Positions 1 to 7,724 of a stretch of DNA of 64,000 bases are shown here, piece after piece (within the stretch, counting starts at the first letter, position 1; every line of letters starts with the position of its first letter). A program made the position numbers and the translations under genes. This stretch comes from an uncultured Pseudomonadota bacterium. Its GTDB lineage: Bacteria > Pseudomonadota > Gammaproteobacteria > Steroidobacterales > Steroidobacteraceae. The stretch is from assembly GCA_903879335.1 (NCBI GenBank), contig CAIRLC010000044.1, positions 154,442 to 218,441 on the forward strand, given 5' to 3'. The notes beneath the pieces are model-generated. The model had not been told where the DNA came from and did no database searches. It saw nothing but the letters and a program-made list of their open reading frames with translations.

Positions 1-164
1 ACGCTGAGCAGACCGCAGATTTGTTTTGTGACGCCTGCAATCAGTTCAAGCCCATCTACGATCAGGCACGACGACGGATGGCGCGCGCGCTAGAGAAGGG
101 CGAAATTCGCGAAGGCGCCAACGACGGTCATATGGAACCGTCGCCGGAGCCCGAAGACGGCTAG
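1..164 (+). CDS. C-terminal end of an unidentified protein (5' truncated)
   Basis: An open frame enters from the left edge and ends with TAG at 162-164. About 53 residues are visible: a CxxC pair (FCDACNQF), a basic helical stretch (YDQARRRMARALEKGE) and an acidic proline-containing tail. The CxxC could bind metal, but nothing identifies the family. Its stop codon directly abuts the stop of the convergent glutaredoxin gene, so there is no room for a terminator between them. I do not recognise the product, and the rest of the gene lies outside the window. Confidence 0.55.
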   Translation, partial: AEQTADLFCDACNQFKPIYDQARRRMARALEKGEIREGANDGHMEPSPEPEDG

Positions 165-509
165 TTAGACGACAGCGCCGGCTTCTTCGAGGGTTTGCTT
201 CAGTTCACCTGAGTGGTACATCTGCAGGGCGATGTCACAACCGCCGAGCAGCTCACCCTTCAAGTACAGCTGCGGGTACGTCGGCCAATTAGAGTGCGCC
301 TTCAGCGCCTCTCGCAGCTCTGGGTCTTCAAAAATATTGACCGCATGAAAGTTCGCTTTGCAGGCATTCAGCGCGGCAACAGCCTGCGCAGAAAAACCAC
401 ATTGGGGGAAGTCTGGTGTTCCCTTCATGAATAGCACCACTGGAGCCGCCGTCAGGTGGGCTTGGATGCGCTCGGTTACATTTGATTCGCTCACGGTCTC
501 GACCTCCAA
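165..509 (-). CDS. grxD: Monothiol glutaredoxin, Grx4/GrxD family
   Basis: A 114-residue protein with the monothiol CGFS active site in the context PDFPQCGFSAQ at about residues 33-43. It also has the family's WPTYPQLYLKGELLGGCD segment, which contains the cis-proline and the glutathione-binding GGCD. Members of this class bind and transfer [2Fe-2S] clusters, often with BolA partners, and handle iron-sulfur and iron homeostasis in the cytoplasm rather than general disulfide reduction. The length equals that of E. coli GrxD. The neighbouring DUF1289 gene, also cysteine-rich, ends 3 bases upstream in the same direction, so the two are probably cotranscribed. Confidence 0.93.
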   Translation of the reverse strand: MEVETVSESNVTERIQAHLTAAPVVLFMKGTPDFPQCGFSAQAVAALNACKANFHAVNIFEDPELREALKAHSNWPTYPQLYLKGELLGGCDIALQMYHSGELKQTLEEAGAVV

Positions 510-512
510 AAA

Positions 513-722
513 TTAATTTGATCTCGTAACGCCTGCCGCCACCGGCGGAGGCACCAGTGCACGACGCTGCTCTGCGGCGCGCACCACCACCCAACGGGTG
601 GCTGAATCCATCTTTAACCACCCCGTAATCTCGTCCATCGTCCGATAACAACCCTGACACCAGCCCTGCTGGCCCAGGCTGCAAATGCCAATACACGGTG
701 ATTTGGGACTTAAGGAACTCAT
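513..722 (-). CDS. DUF1289 small cysteine-rich protein
   Basis: About 69 residues from the ATG at 722. The open frame extends to a TTG at 752 but no domain sequence lies there. The family signature is clear: CIGICSLGQQGWCQGCYRTMDEI, followed by W and a short basic helix. The four cysteines (CxxxC ... CxxC) suggest a metal or Fe-S site, but no function is established that I know of. It lies 3 bases upstream of the monothiol glutaredoxin gene, an Fe-S handling protein, which is consistent with a metal-related role. That link is inference. Confidence 0.75.
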   Translation of the reverse strand: MSSLSPKSPCIGICSLGQQGWCQGCYRTMDEITGWLKMDSATRWVVVRAAEQRRALVPPPVAAGVTRSN

Positions 723-857
723 TTTCAAGGAATTTCCCGCCGAACTCCGCAATCGGCGTCCGGGTTGAAGGGGTAGCGGTAAACCCCTATTCTACCTAAG
801 CCACGCGGTCGGGGTTACCGCCGCGGAAATTCAATTATCTAAGGGGTCTCTACACCG

Positions 858-1442
858 ATGAATCCACTCAATACCGTCAAGGGCTCGATCGTGACGGGCC
901 TTGTGCTTGCCGTCGTCATTGCCGGCATCCTCTCGGGCACCGTGAGCTTCAACCACTTGGCGTTCACCCGTTGGTTACACCTCGTCGCCGGCGTCATGTG
1001 GATCGGCCTGCTGTATTACTTCAATGTTGTACAGGTCCCAGGTCTTGCCGCCGCTGCCGCCGATACCGGTGGTCCAGGCGGTGCAGGTATCTCCAAGTAC
1101 ATCGCGCCACGTGCATTGCTGTGGTTCCGTTGGGCCGCCGTGGTGACCTGGGTCAGCGGCGCAGCTTACTTGGCGCACACTGGCGTCTTGCTGAAGGCAT
1201 TCACCTTGGCTGAAGGCTCGCGTGTGATCGGCGTAGGCGCTTGGCTCGGCAGCATCATGCTGTTCAACGTCTGGGTCTTGATCTGGCCAAATCAGAAGAA
1301 GGCTCTCGGCATTGTTCAGGCGACGGATGCGGAGAAGGCGACGGCGCGACGCGTCGCGCTACTCGCCTCGCGCACGAACTTCCTGCTGTCGATTCCTATG
1401 CTGATGTGCATGGGCGGCCAGAACCACGGTTTGCCGTTCTGA
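858..1442 (+). CDS. PuuD-like integral membrane protein without cytochrome domain
   Basis: A 194-residue protein with a leading hydrophobic segment (residues about 13-30) and further membrane helices, including WLHLVAGVMWIGLLYYFN near residue 40, WFRWAAVVTWVSGAAYL near 90 and a third pair after residue 120. The His/Trp-rich first helix and the conserved aromatic pattern resemble the membrane domain of the PuuD-type urate hydroxylase family. The C-terminal cytochrome c domain of true PuuD is absent. It stands alone between the DUF1289 gene and nadC and is closed by its own strong terminator. A catalytic role in urate oxidation should not be assumed; 'PuuD-like membrane protein' is as far as the sequence supports. 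Confidence 0.6.
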   Translation: MNPLNTVKGSIVTGLVLAVVIAGILSGTVSFNHLAFTRWLHLVAGVMWIGLLYYFNVVQVPGLAAAAADTGGPGGAGISKYIAPRALLWFRWAAVVTWVSGAAYLAHTGVLLKAFTLAEGSRVIGVGAWLGSIMLFNVWVLIWPNQKKALGIVQATDAEKATARRVALLASRTNFLLSIPMLMCMGGQNHGLPF

Positions 1443-1448
1443 TGTGCC

Positions 1449-1483
1449 GGGCGGGGACGCCGAGCGTCCCCGCCCCTTTCCCT
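1449..1483 (+). terminator. Rho-independent terminator after the PuuD-like gene
   Basis: A perfect 12-bp inverted repeat, GGGCGGGGACGC / GCGTCCCCGCCC (1449-1460 and 1464-1475), with a 3-nt loop and followed by CTTTCCCT. It starts 6 bases after the stop codon. The downstream T-run is short, so efficiency is uncertain. Confidence 0.75.
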
Positions 1484-1549
1484 AGAGGCATCCGCGACTC
1501 GGGCCTGAGAAGCGATGATGTTTTTCGCGCGCCCGGGTAACCTAACCGA

Positions 1550-2404
1550 ATGGACGCCACACTACCCCCCGATATCGATGCCGTCGTAGCCCAGACCCTC
1601 GCCGAGGATGTGGGTAGCGGCGATCTAACCGCGCAACTGGTCCCCGCTTTGGCGCGCGGAATCGCCCGAGTCATTACCCGCGAGCCGGGCGTGCTCTGTG
1701 GTCGGGACTACGTCGATGCAATCTACCGAGCGCTCGATCCGAGCATTATCGTGACCTGGCATGCTGCCGAAGGCGACACGATCACGGCCAATCAAACCTT
1801 GTTTGAGGTGGAAGGACCCGCTCGAGCCCTGCTGACCGGAGAGCGCAGCGCACTGAATCTACTGCAAACACTGTCGGCGACCGCAACGGCCGCCCGAATG
1901 TATGTCGAAGCTGTCTCAGGTACGGGTTGCAGGATTCTGGATACGCGCAAAACGATCCCAGGCCTGCGCCAGGCGCAGAAGTACGCCGCGCGCTGCGGCG
2001 GCGGAAAGAATCATCGGATGGGCCTGTATGACGGCATTCTGATCAAAGAAAACCACATCGCTGCCGCCGGATCGATTGGAGCCGCGGTAGCCGCAGCGCG
2101 CGATTTGTCGCCCGGCATCCCGGTAGAGGTCGAGGTAGAGAATCTAGACGAACTCGAAGCCGCTTTTGCCGCCAACGCCGACATGGCTTTACTCGACGAA
2201 TTCAGTCTCGAGGACCTGCGCACGGCCGTGAGCCGTAACCGATTACGCGCGAAACCTCTGGGTCTTGAAGCCTCAGGCGGCATTGATCTCACCACGATTC
2301 GATCAGTCGCAGAAACTGGGGTGGACTTTATTTCCGTTGGGGCAATCACCAAACATGTGCGTGCCGTCGACCTGTCAATGCGGCTGAGTGTTTTGGCCGA
2401 GTAG
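1550..2404 (+). CDS. nadC: Nicotinate-nucleotide pyrophosphorylase (carboxylating)
   Basis: A 284-residue quinolinate phosphoribosyltransferase, which turns quinolinate and PRPP into nicotinate mononucleotide, CO2 and pyrophosphate in de novo NAD synthesis. Visible family features are the N-terminal [10 protein letters not shown] segment, the [20 protein letters not shown] block with the PRPP/quinolinate-binding Arg and Lys residues, [16 protein letters not shown], and the C-terminal [29 protein letters not shown] barrel end. Length is typical. It is separated from the upstream gene by a terminator and is convergent with the following signalling gene (10-base gap). Confidence 0.96.
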   Translation: MDATLPPDIDAVVAQTLAEDVGSGDLTAQLVPALARGIARVITREPGVLCGRDYVDAIYRALDPSIIVTWHAAEGDTITANQTLFEVEGPARALLTGERSALNLLQTLSATATAARMYVEAVSGTGCRILDTRKTIPGLRQAQKYAARCGGGKNHRMGLYDGILIKENHIAAAGSIGAAVAAARDLSPGIPVEVEVENLDELEAAFAANADMALLDEFSLEDLRTAVSRNRLRAKPLGLEASGGIDLTTIRSVAETGVDFISVGAITKHVRAVDLSMRLSVLAE

Positions 2405-2414
2405 ACCGTTACTC

Positions 2415-5111
2415 TTAGGCGTCGTGGCCAAAAGACATATCGATGCCGGTGGCGTCGATCCGTTGCGGATGAGAGACACCGTAGCCCTGAGCATAATCCA
2501 CACCGATTGAGCGGAGCATCTCGATGATCTCTTCGTTTTCGGCGAATTCGGCTATCGTCTTTTTGTTCGTCAAATGACCGATTTCGTTAATTGACCGCAC
2601 CATTTCGCGATCAATCGGGTCCCGCAGAATTTCTTTCACGAAGCTACCGTCGATTTTCAAGAAATCGATCGGGAAATGCTTCAAATAGCCGAAGGATGAA
2701 AGTCCGGTACCAAAATCATCTAAGGCGAAGCGACAGCCCAGTTCGCGTAACGCCTGGATAAATCGTGTCGCCTGTGAATAACTGGCGATGGCTGCGGTCT
2801 CGGTGATCTCAAAACAAATCCGACGCGCATCAATACCGGTGCGCTGGAACAGATCGATGACAAAGGGCAAAAATTTGTCGTCGGCAAGACTTTGTCCTGA
2901 AAGGTTGATGGAGCACATCGCTAACTTTTCGCGCTCATCAGCCTCAGAAACCAGCCAACGCAAGGTATTTTCAACGACCCAGCGATCAATCGACGGAGTG
3001 ATTGCGTAGCGCTCAGCTGCAGCAATGAAATTGTCCGGCGTGACCACCTTGCCCTGCTCGTCACGCATCCGCAGCAGAATCTCGTAATGCTGACCTTCCT
3101 CAGTTCGCTGAAGTGGCAAAATCTCTTGCCGATACAGCTCGAAGCGTCCTTCCTCAAGCGCCGTCGTAATCCGTGCCGCCCACTGCATTTCGCGGCGCCG
3201 ACGCATTAGGTCTAGATCATTTTCCTCAAAACAATGGACGCGATTGCGACCTTGTTCCTTAGCGGCCTGGGCGGCTGAATCCGCAGCCGACAATACCGAT
3301 GCCGCGTCACTGTTGAGACCACTGAGCGGCACAACGCCAACGCTAGCGCCGAGGCGGAAATGACGCTCCTCCCACTGAAATTTATGGGCAGCGACAGCTT
3401 CCCTGAGCGTCTCCGCCACACGCAGCGCTTCATCCAATGAGCAAGCTTCGAGCAAGACTGCGAACTCGTCGGCACCGAGACGGGATAGCGTGTCGCGCCA
3501 CCGAATTTTTGACTTCAGTAATTGGCCAACTTGGGCCAACAGTGCATCACCGGCGGCATGCCCGCAGGTGTCATTCACAATTTTGAACTGATCAAGATCA
3601 ACGACGCATAACGCATAGGCACTTTCGCGCGCTTTGGCGCTGACCAGTGCTCGTTCGAGGCGCATTTCGAATTCTCGCCTATTCACAAGGCCTGTGAGGG
3701 CGTCATGACTGGCGTGGTAATTTAACTTTCGATTCAGTTCGCGCGACTCACTGACATCATGAAAAACAAGCACGCCACCAATCACAATACCGTGTCCATC
3801 TCGGATCGGAGATGCCGTACTTTGAAGATACAGCTCGTTACCGTCCCGACGAATGAATAATGACGGCCTGACCGACTTAACTGGTCGAGCTCGGCGTACT
3901 GCAGACGCCAAGGGGCTCTCGATGGGCTCGCAAGTTTCCTCGTGATACGCGCGGAACACTTCATCAACCGGACGGCCCATCGCTTCTTCTAATGCCCAGC
4001 CTGTGAGTTGTTCAGCGATGGGATTGAGATATTCGATCCGTGATTGTTCGTCGGTCGTAATGACACCATCGCCGATCGCGCGCAACGTAATTTGGGCGCG
4101 TTCTTTTTCACGGAACAGAGCGTCTTCATACAAACGACGCTCGGTGACATCCAGTTCAACGCCGGTCAGGCGGGTCAGCACACCATCGATGACTTCGGCG
4201 CGAGCTCGCGAGAGTACCCAACGCCAGTCGCCATCACGATGTCGCACTCGGTGGACACTTTCGAATAAGTCAGTGTGCCCCGCGACATGCTCGCGGATGC
4301 CGGCGGATACTTGCGGCAAATCATCCGGATGTATGAGCTTGGTCCAGTCGGGGGATCCGTCGAGTTCATCGGGCGCGTACCCCAGCATCGCCTTCCATCG
4401 CCCGGAAAACCACGTTCGTCGCGTACGGCCATCGTAATCCCACACGCCTTCATTCGAGCAGGACTCAGCCAACGTACCCCGAGTACGGAGCGCCGCCATT
4501 TCCGTTTCGAGCATGATGCGCTCGAGGCCAGACGATAGACTGCTGCCGATGAGTTTGAGGAGCAGATGGAGATTCACATCCCAACCGCGACAAGGCGCAG
4601 TGGTCGCGAGCCCTAAAAATCCTTGATGGCGTCCACGGACCGAGATACCGACGAGAAGGATTGAGCGCATGCCCAGTTCACCGAAACGCTGCGCCTCGGC
4701 TGCTTGCTCATGGCGTGCAGTCAATGTGTCCCGGATCTCAAATAGCCGATTGCTACCTAAACGATCGCGTATCCACGGCAACTCAGATAGTGGTAAGCCG
4801 CGCAGTACCTCAAGGGAGCACGGTACAAACAATCCTTTCGCAACCTCCAGGTTGTCGACAGACAAGCCTGCGGCGTCGTAGCCGGCGTAGAAGGCGACGT
4901 CCGTGCCAGTCGCTTCCCGCAATAATTCCAAATTAGCGCGAATAATGTCGGTTGGCGCGCGAGCAGAGAGCGAGTGCAAGTCGATCGCAATTTTCGTACA
5001 CGTGACGTCGAGTCCAAACCCAGCACGGGTTGTTGGAGAGGCCCAGCGCTGCGGCGCGAGGACATCCGAGGCTGTTAGCCCGCGGTCGTCTAGGCCCATA
5101 CCGATCGACAT
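2415..5111 (-). CDS. GAF-PAS-PAS-GGDEF-EAL cyclic-di-GMP signalling protein
   Basis: About 898 residues from the ATG at 5111, which has an AAGGGG ribosome-binding site. The frame is open to a GTG at 5168. Domain order: an N-terminal GAF-like sensor (roughly 40-210), two PAS domains (roughly 220-330 and 335-450), a diguanylate cyclase domain and a C-terminal phosphodiesterase domain. The cyclase signature reads GADEF instead of GGDEF, with an RxxD inhibitory site (RWRD) five residues upstream. The phosphodiesterase has EILLR in place of EALLR, keeping the metal-binding Glu, plus NLSGQSL, FEITETAA and LDDFGTGLSSFGYLK, so it looks catalytically intact. The net activity is therefore more likely c-di-GMP degradation, possibly with GTP-modulated cyclase. 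No membrane segments are seen, so it is cytosolic. Confidence 0.9.
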   Translation of the reverse strand: MSIGMGLDDRGLTASDVLAPQRWASPTTRAGFGLDVTCTKIAIDLHSLSARAPTDIIRANLELLREATGTDVAFYAGYDAAGLSVDNLEVAKGLFVPCSLEVLRGLPLSELPWIRDRLGSNRLFEIRDTLTARHEQAAEAQRFGELGMRSILLVGISVRGRHQGFLGLATTAPCRGWDVNLHLLLKLIGSSLSSGLERIMLETEMAALRTRGTLAESCSNEGVWDYDGRTRRTWFSGRWKAMLGYAPDELDGSPDWTKLIHPDDLPQVSAGIREHVAGHTDLFESVHRVRHRDGDWRWVLSRARAEVIDGVLTRLTGVELDVTERRLYEDALFREKERAQITLRAIGDGVITTDEQSRIEYLNPIAEQLTGWALEEAMGRPVDEVFRAYHEETCEPIESPLASAVRRARPVKSVRPSLFIRRDGNELYLQSTASPIRDGHGIVIGGVLVFHDVSESRELNRKLNYHASHDALTGLVNRREFEMRLERALVSAKARESAYALCVVDLDQFKIVNDTCGHAAGDALLAQVGQLLKSKIRWRDTLSRLGADEFAVLLEACSLDEALRVAETLREAVAAHKFQWEERHFRLGASVGVVPLSGLNSDAASVLSAADSAAQAAKEQGRNRVHCFEENDLDLMRRRREMQWAARITTALEEGRFELYRQEILPLQRTEEGQHYEILLRMRDEQGKVVTPDNFIAAAERYAITPSIDRWVVENTLRWLVSEADEREKLAMCSINLSGQSLADDKFLPFVIDLFQRTGIDARRICFEITETAAIASYSQATRFIQALRELGCRFALDDFGTGLSSFGYLKHFPIDFLKIDGSFVKEILRDPIDREMVRSINEIGHLTNKKTIAEFAENEEIIEMLRSIGVDYAQGYGVSHPQRIDATGIDMSFGHDA

Positions 5112-5168
5112 CCCCGTAGTGCCCCTTCCCTGATAAGTGGACTGCTCGAACCCGTTGGAATACCCCAC

Positions 5169-5296
5169 CGTATTCAGTACTTCAGCATATTGCGACGCAT
5201 TCTGTCACGAAATTCTAGAAGTGAATCGCAATACATTGTTTTATTTAAAATAAATATACTTTTGCGTCTGAAGCTAAGGCCCCCTAGAGTGCGCTC
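5169..5296 (+). promoter_or_regulatory. AT-rich promoter region of the CDF transporter gene, with inverted repeat
   Basis: This gap between divergent genes is strikingly AT-rich for the window. It contains TTTATTT-A-AAATAAA (5240-5254), a perfect 7-bp palindrome with a one-base centre, about 43 bases upstream of the transporter ATG. It could be the -10 region of the transporter promoter or a metal-sensor operator. The sequence does not match a consensus I can name with certainty. Confidence 0.35.
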
Positions 5297-6292
5297 ATGG
5301 ACCATTCCCACAAACATGTTACGAATAGCCACGACCATCACGACCACGGTCATCGTCAAGAGCACGGGCATAGTCATAGCCACGGGCACGGGCACGGGCA
5401 CGGGCACGCCGATGGTCGCTTAGGTATCGCCTTTTGGGTCATCGGCGGTTTTACGATCGTTGAGGCCGTCGGTGGCTGGTGGTCCGGTTCGCTGACCCTA
5501 TTAGCCGACGCCGGGCATTTGTTTGTCGATACGCTGGCGTTGGCTCTGGCCTATGGCGCGCAGCGCTTAGCGCGAAGGCCTGCATCACACCATCGTTCCT
5601 TTGGGCATAGCCGCGCGGGCGTTCTGGCCGCCTTTGTTAACTCTTTGGTTTTACTTGGAATTGTTGTCGCGATCATCGTCGAAGCGGGAATGCGGCTCGC
5701 CCATCCGCATCCGATTGACGCCAGTATCGCGCTTGGCGTTGCCGCCTTGGGTATTGCCGTCAATTTAGTCATGGCGGCCCTGCTCCATGGCGACCATGGC
5801 GATATGAATCTGCGCGCTGCGTATCTGCATGTGCTCTCGGATCTACTCGGCGCCGCGGCTGCCGCGGCCGCCGCACTCATCGTGATGGGCACCGGTTGGT
5901 TGGCCGCCGACGCGTGGCTTTCGATTTTTGTTACGGTATTGATCGGCCGCAGCGCTTGGCCGCTATTGATCCATTCCGCGCACGTGTTGCAAGAAGGCGC
6001 GCCCGACGGCTTTGACGCCGAACAGCTTGCAGTTCGATTGGTCGCAGCCGTCCCCGGCGTGATGGATGTGCATCATGTGCACGCTTGGTCTCTCACCCCA
6101 TCCGAACCAATACTCACCCTACACGCGAGTATTGAAGCCACCGCCGATGCCGCCATGACCCTCGCCGCCATGAAAGACGTCATCGTGCGAGAATTTGGTA
6201 TCCGGCACTCAACGATACAAATTGAGCCGTCGGAGTGCGCCGATGCTGACCATTCGTGTGGTCAGCCGGCCGCGTCCCTTGCAAGCCGGTAA
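5297..6292 (+). CDS. Cation diffusion facilitator (CzcD/ZitB-type) metal exporter
   Basis: A 331-residue inner-membrane cation/proton antiporter. The first 40 residues are a histidine-rich tract with repeated HGHGHGH-type sequence, as often seen in zinc exporters. Both metal-binding HxxxD helices of site A are present, LLADAGHLFVDTLALA (about residue 73-88) and YLHVLSDLLGAAA (about residue 176-188), followed by the cytoplasmic domain with DVHHVHAWSLT. This arrangement points to zinc (or cobalt/cadmium) efflux. The coding end overlaps the end of the convergent DUF374 gene by 31 bases. The AT-rich upstream gap may carry a metal-sensor operator. Confidence 0.92.
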   Translation: MDHSHKHVTNSHDHHDHGHRQEHGHSHSHGHGHGHGHADGRLGIAFWVIGGFTIVEAVGGWWSGSLTLLADAGHLFVDTLALALAYGAQRLARRPASHHRSFGHSRAGVLAAFVNSLVLLGIVVAIIVEAGMRLAHPHPIDASIALGVAALGIAVNLVMAALLHGDHGDMNLRAAYLHVLSDLLGAAAAAAAALIVMGTGWLAADAWLSIFVTVLIGRSAWPLLIHSAHVLQEGAPDGFDAEQLAVRLVAAVPGVMDVHHVHAWSLTPSEPILTLHASIEATADAAMTLAAMKDVIVREFGIRHSTIQIEPSECADADHSCGQPAASLASR

Positions 6293-6996
6293 AGACTCTT
6301 CAGCTCAACGTCGATTTCCTTCTGCAGTTGCTCGGTGAGCAGCGCGTCGATGCGTTTGGGCACATAACGCGGCGGCCCGACCGCGATCGTAATCGTCGAA
6401 AAGGGCTTGGGAAGTACAAATCGGTCCCACTTGCGAAAGATCCAAGCCCGACTGGCGTGGAATGAGAGCGCGACGATAGGTCGTCCCGAGAGCTGAGCCA
6501 GCATCACTGCGCCGGGCTTGCACTCGAAGGCGGGACCCGTCGGACCATCCACCGTAATCGCCGGTGATATACCCTTCTGCAAGGCCACATAGTAGTCGCG
6601 CAGCGTACGCGCGCCGGTATGACTCGAAGAACCCCGAATGACGTAGCAGCGATGATGGGCCGCTATGCGGGCGGGAATTTCTCCATCGACTGAAGGGCTG
6701 ATCAGAAATCCTGGATCTATCCCGATCCGCCGCAGACCAATGAGATACTTGGTCAGGAACAGCTGGTGCTGATGCCAGTAGACCGGAATCATTGGTCCGT
6801 CTTTCAGGCCTTCGACCGCATGTTCCTCACCGATCACCACACGAATACGGCAGGTCAGCCAGAAGAAGCGAATCAGCAATACGCCGATTGGCGTGGCGAT
6901 GGCGTATAGCCACCGCCGCCCAGTGGTCATATCGCGACCGCGGTAGGGCTCATCAGCCGTCGAGGGCGAGTTCGATTTGTCGGTCGAATTAGTCAT
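6262..6996 (-). CDS. DUF374 family lysophospholipid-type acyltransferase
   Basis: A 244-residue protein with an N-terminal membrane helix (about residues 30-48) and a glycerolipid acyltransferase-like core. The DUF374 pattern is visible: PVYWHQHQLFLTKYL (the HxH catalytic area), RIAAHHRCYVIRGSSSHTG, and AITVDGPTGPAFECKPGAVMLAQ. Related proteins transfer acyl chains to lipid A precursors or lysophospholipids. It lies 32 bases downstream of the phosphopantetheinyl transferase gene on the same strand and opposite a P450/acyl-AMP ligase operon, so it could be the acyl-transfer step of that cluster (inference). A general envelope-lipid role is equally possible. Confidence 0.8.
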   Translation of the reverse strand: MTNSTDKSNSPSTADEPYRGRDMTTGRRWLYAIATPIGVLLIRFFWLTCRIRVVIGEEHAVEGLKDGPMIPVYWHQHQLFLTKYLIGLRRIGIDPGFLISPSVDGEIPARIAAHHRCYVIRGSSSHTGARTLRDYYVALQKGISPAITVDGPTGPAFECKPGAVMLAQLSGRPIVALSFHASRAWIFRKWDRFVLPKPFSTITIAVGPPRYVPKRIDALLTEQLQKEIDVELKSLYRLARDAAG

Positions 6997-7028
6997 GAGA
7001 CTCCTCAGGGAGCAGCGATTCTGCGGGG

Positions 7029-7724
7029 TTAAAGCGCTGCCATCAACCGGATCAAATCGAGAACGGAGTGTTGCTTCACCGGAATCGGCCGAATCGCCTG
7101 TCCCTCACCGACCGCACACCAACACGAATGTTGATCCGACAGGGCCACCCTCCGTAGATCCAGACGCAACGATCCAATACGTGCATTCACCTCAGTATCA
7201 AACACGAGTTCATTCAAGCCCCGCAACCCGGTGCCGGCCGCCTTTAAAGCCGCCTCAATACGCATCCAAGCTGACGTCGGATCAACGGAACCGCTAGCGA
7301 CGCCATGACGCAGGCCCGCTGGAAGAACTAGGCGTAAATCACTACGCTTGACCGCAAATGGGTTCTCGACGTCGACCCCCAAAGGAGCTGACGAACCGAT
7401 CAGTACGACGACATCCACTGCACTGTGAGAAACGCTACAACACCCCCCGCCCGGCCAATGCGGGGGCCCATCGGATGGGTAAGCAATGGCCAAGGGATCC
7501 AAATGGAGCCCTTCGGCGCGAGCGGCGGCGAGCACGAGCGCGCTGGAGAGCGCCCGCACCAAGCGATCGGCGGGCTCGCGCTGACGAGCGATCGACACCA
7601 GACGGGATTCTGGCAGTCTTTTCGACAGAGCGGCCTCTAAGGTCGAGTCCGGCTGCGCCGGCACCGCAACGTGATGTAAACTTAGGAATTGTTCCACGTA
7701 CCCCGCCAACAGCGTCGCAGCCAT
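7029..7724 (-). CDS. 4'-phosphopantetheinyl transferase, Sfp-like
   Basis: A 231-residue enzyme of the Sfp superfamily, which moves 4'-phosphopantetheine from CoA onto a carrier-protein serine. Key motifs are CSVSHSAVDVVVLIG, APLGVDVENP (the metal-binding Asp and Glu), and SAWMRIEAALKAAGTGL, equivalent to the WxxKEAxxKxxGxGL motif. The first Lys of KEA is Ile here, but the metal-binding Glu and the second Lys remain. The natural substrate is probably the carrier domain at the end of the acyl-AMP ligase encoded divergently. Its ATG shares two bases with the P450 start codon (a CATG). A GAGG about 9 bases upstream supports the start. Confidence 0.85.
   Translation of the reverse strand: MAATLLAGYVEQFLSLHHVAVPAQPDSTLEAALSKRLPESRLVSIARQREPADRLVRALSSALVLAAARAEGLHLDPLAIAYPSDGPPHWPGGGCCSVSHSAVDVVVLIGSSAPLGVDVENPFAVKRSDLRLVLPAGLRHGVASGSVDPTSAWMRIEAALKAAGTGLRGLNELVFDTEVNARIGSLRLDLRRVALSDQHSCWCAVGEGQAIRPIPVKQHSVLDLIRLMAAL

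Noticed and set aside
5365..5410. Simple-sequence repeat (CAYGGGCAYGGG) as an independent repeat element
   Set aside because: It encodes the His/Gly tract of the CDF exporter in frame and is explained by that protein.
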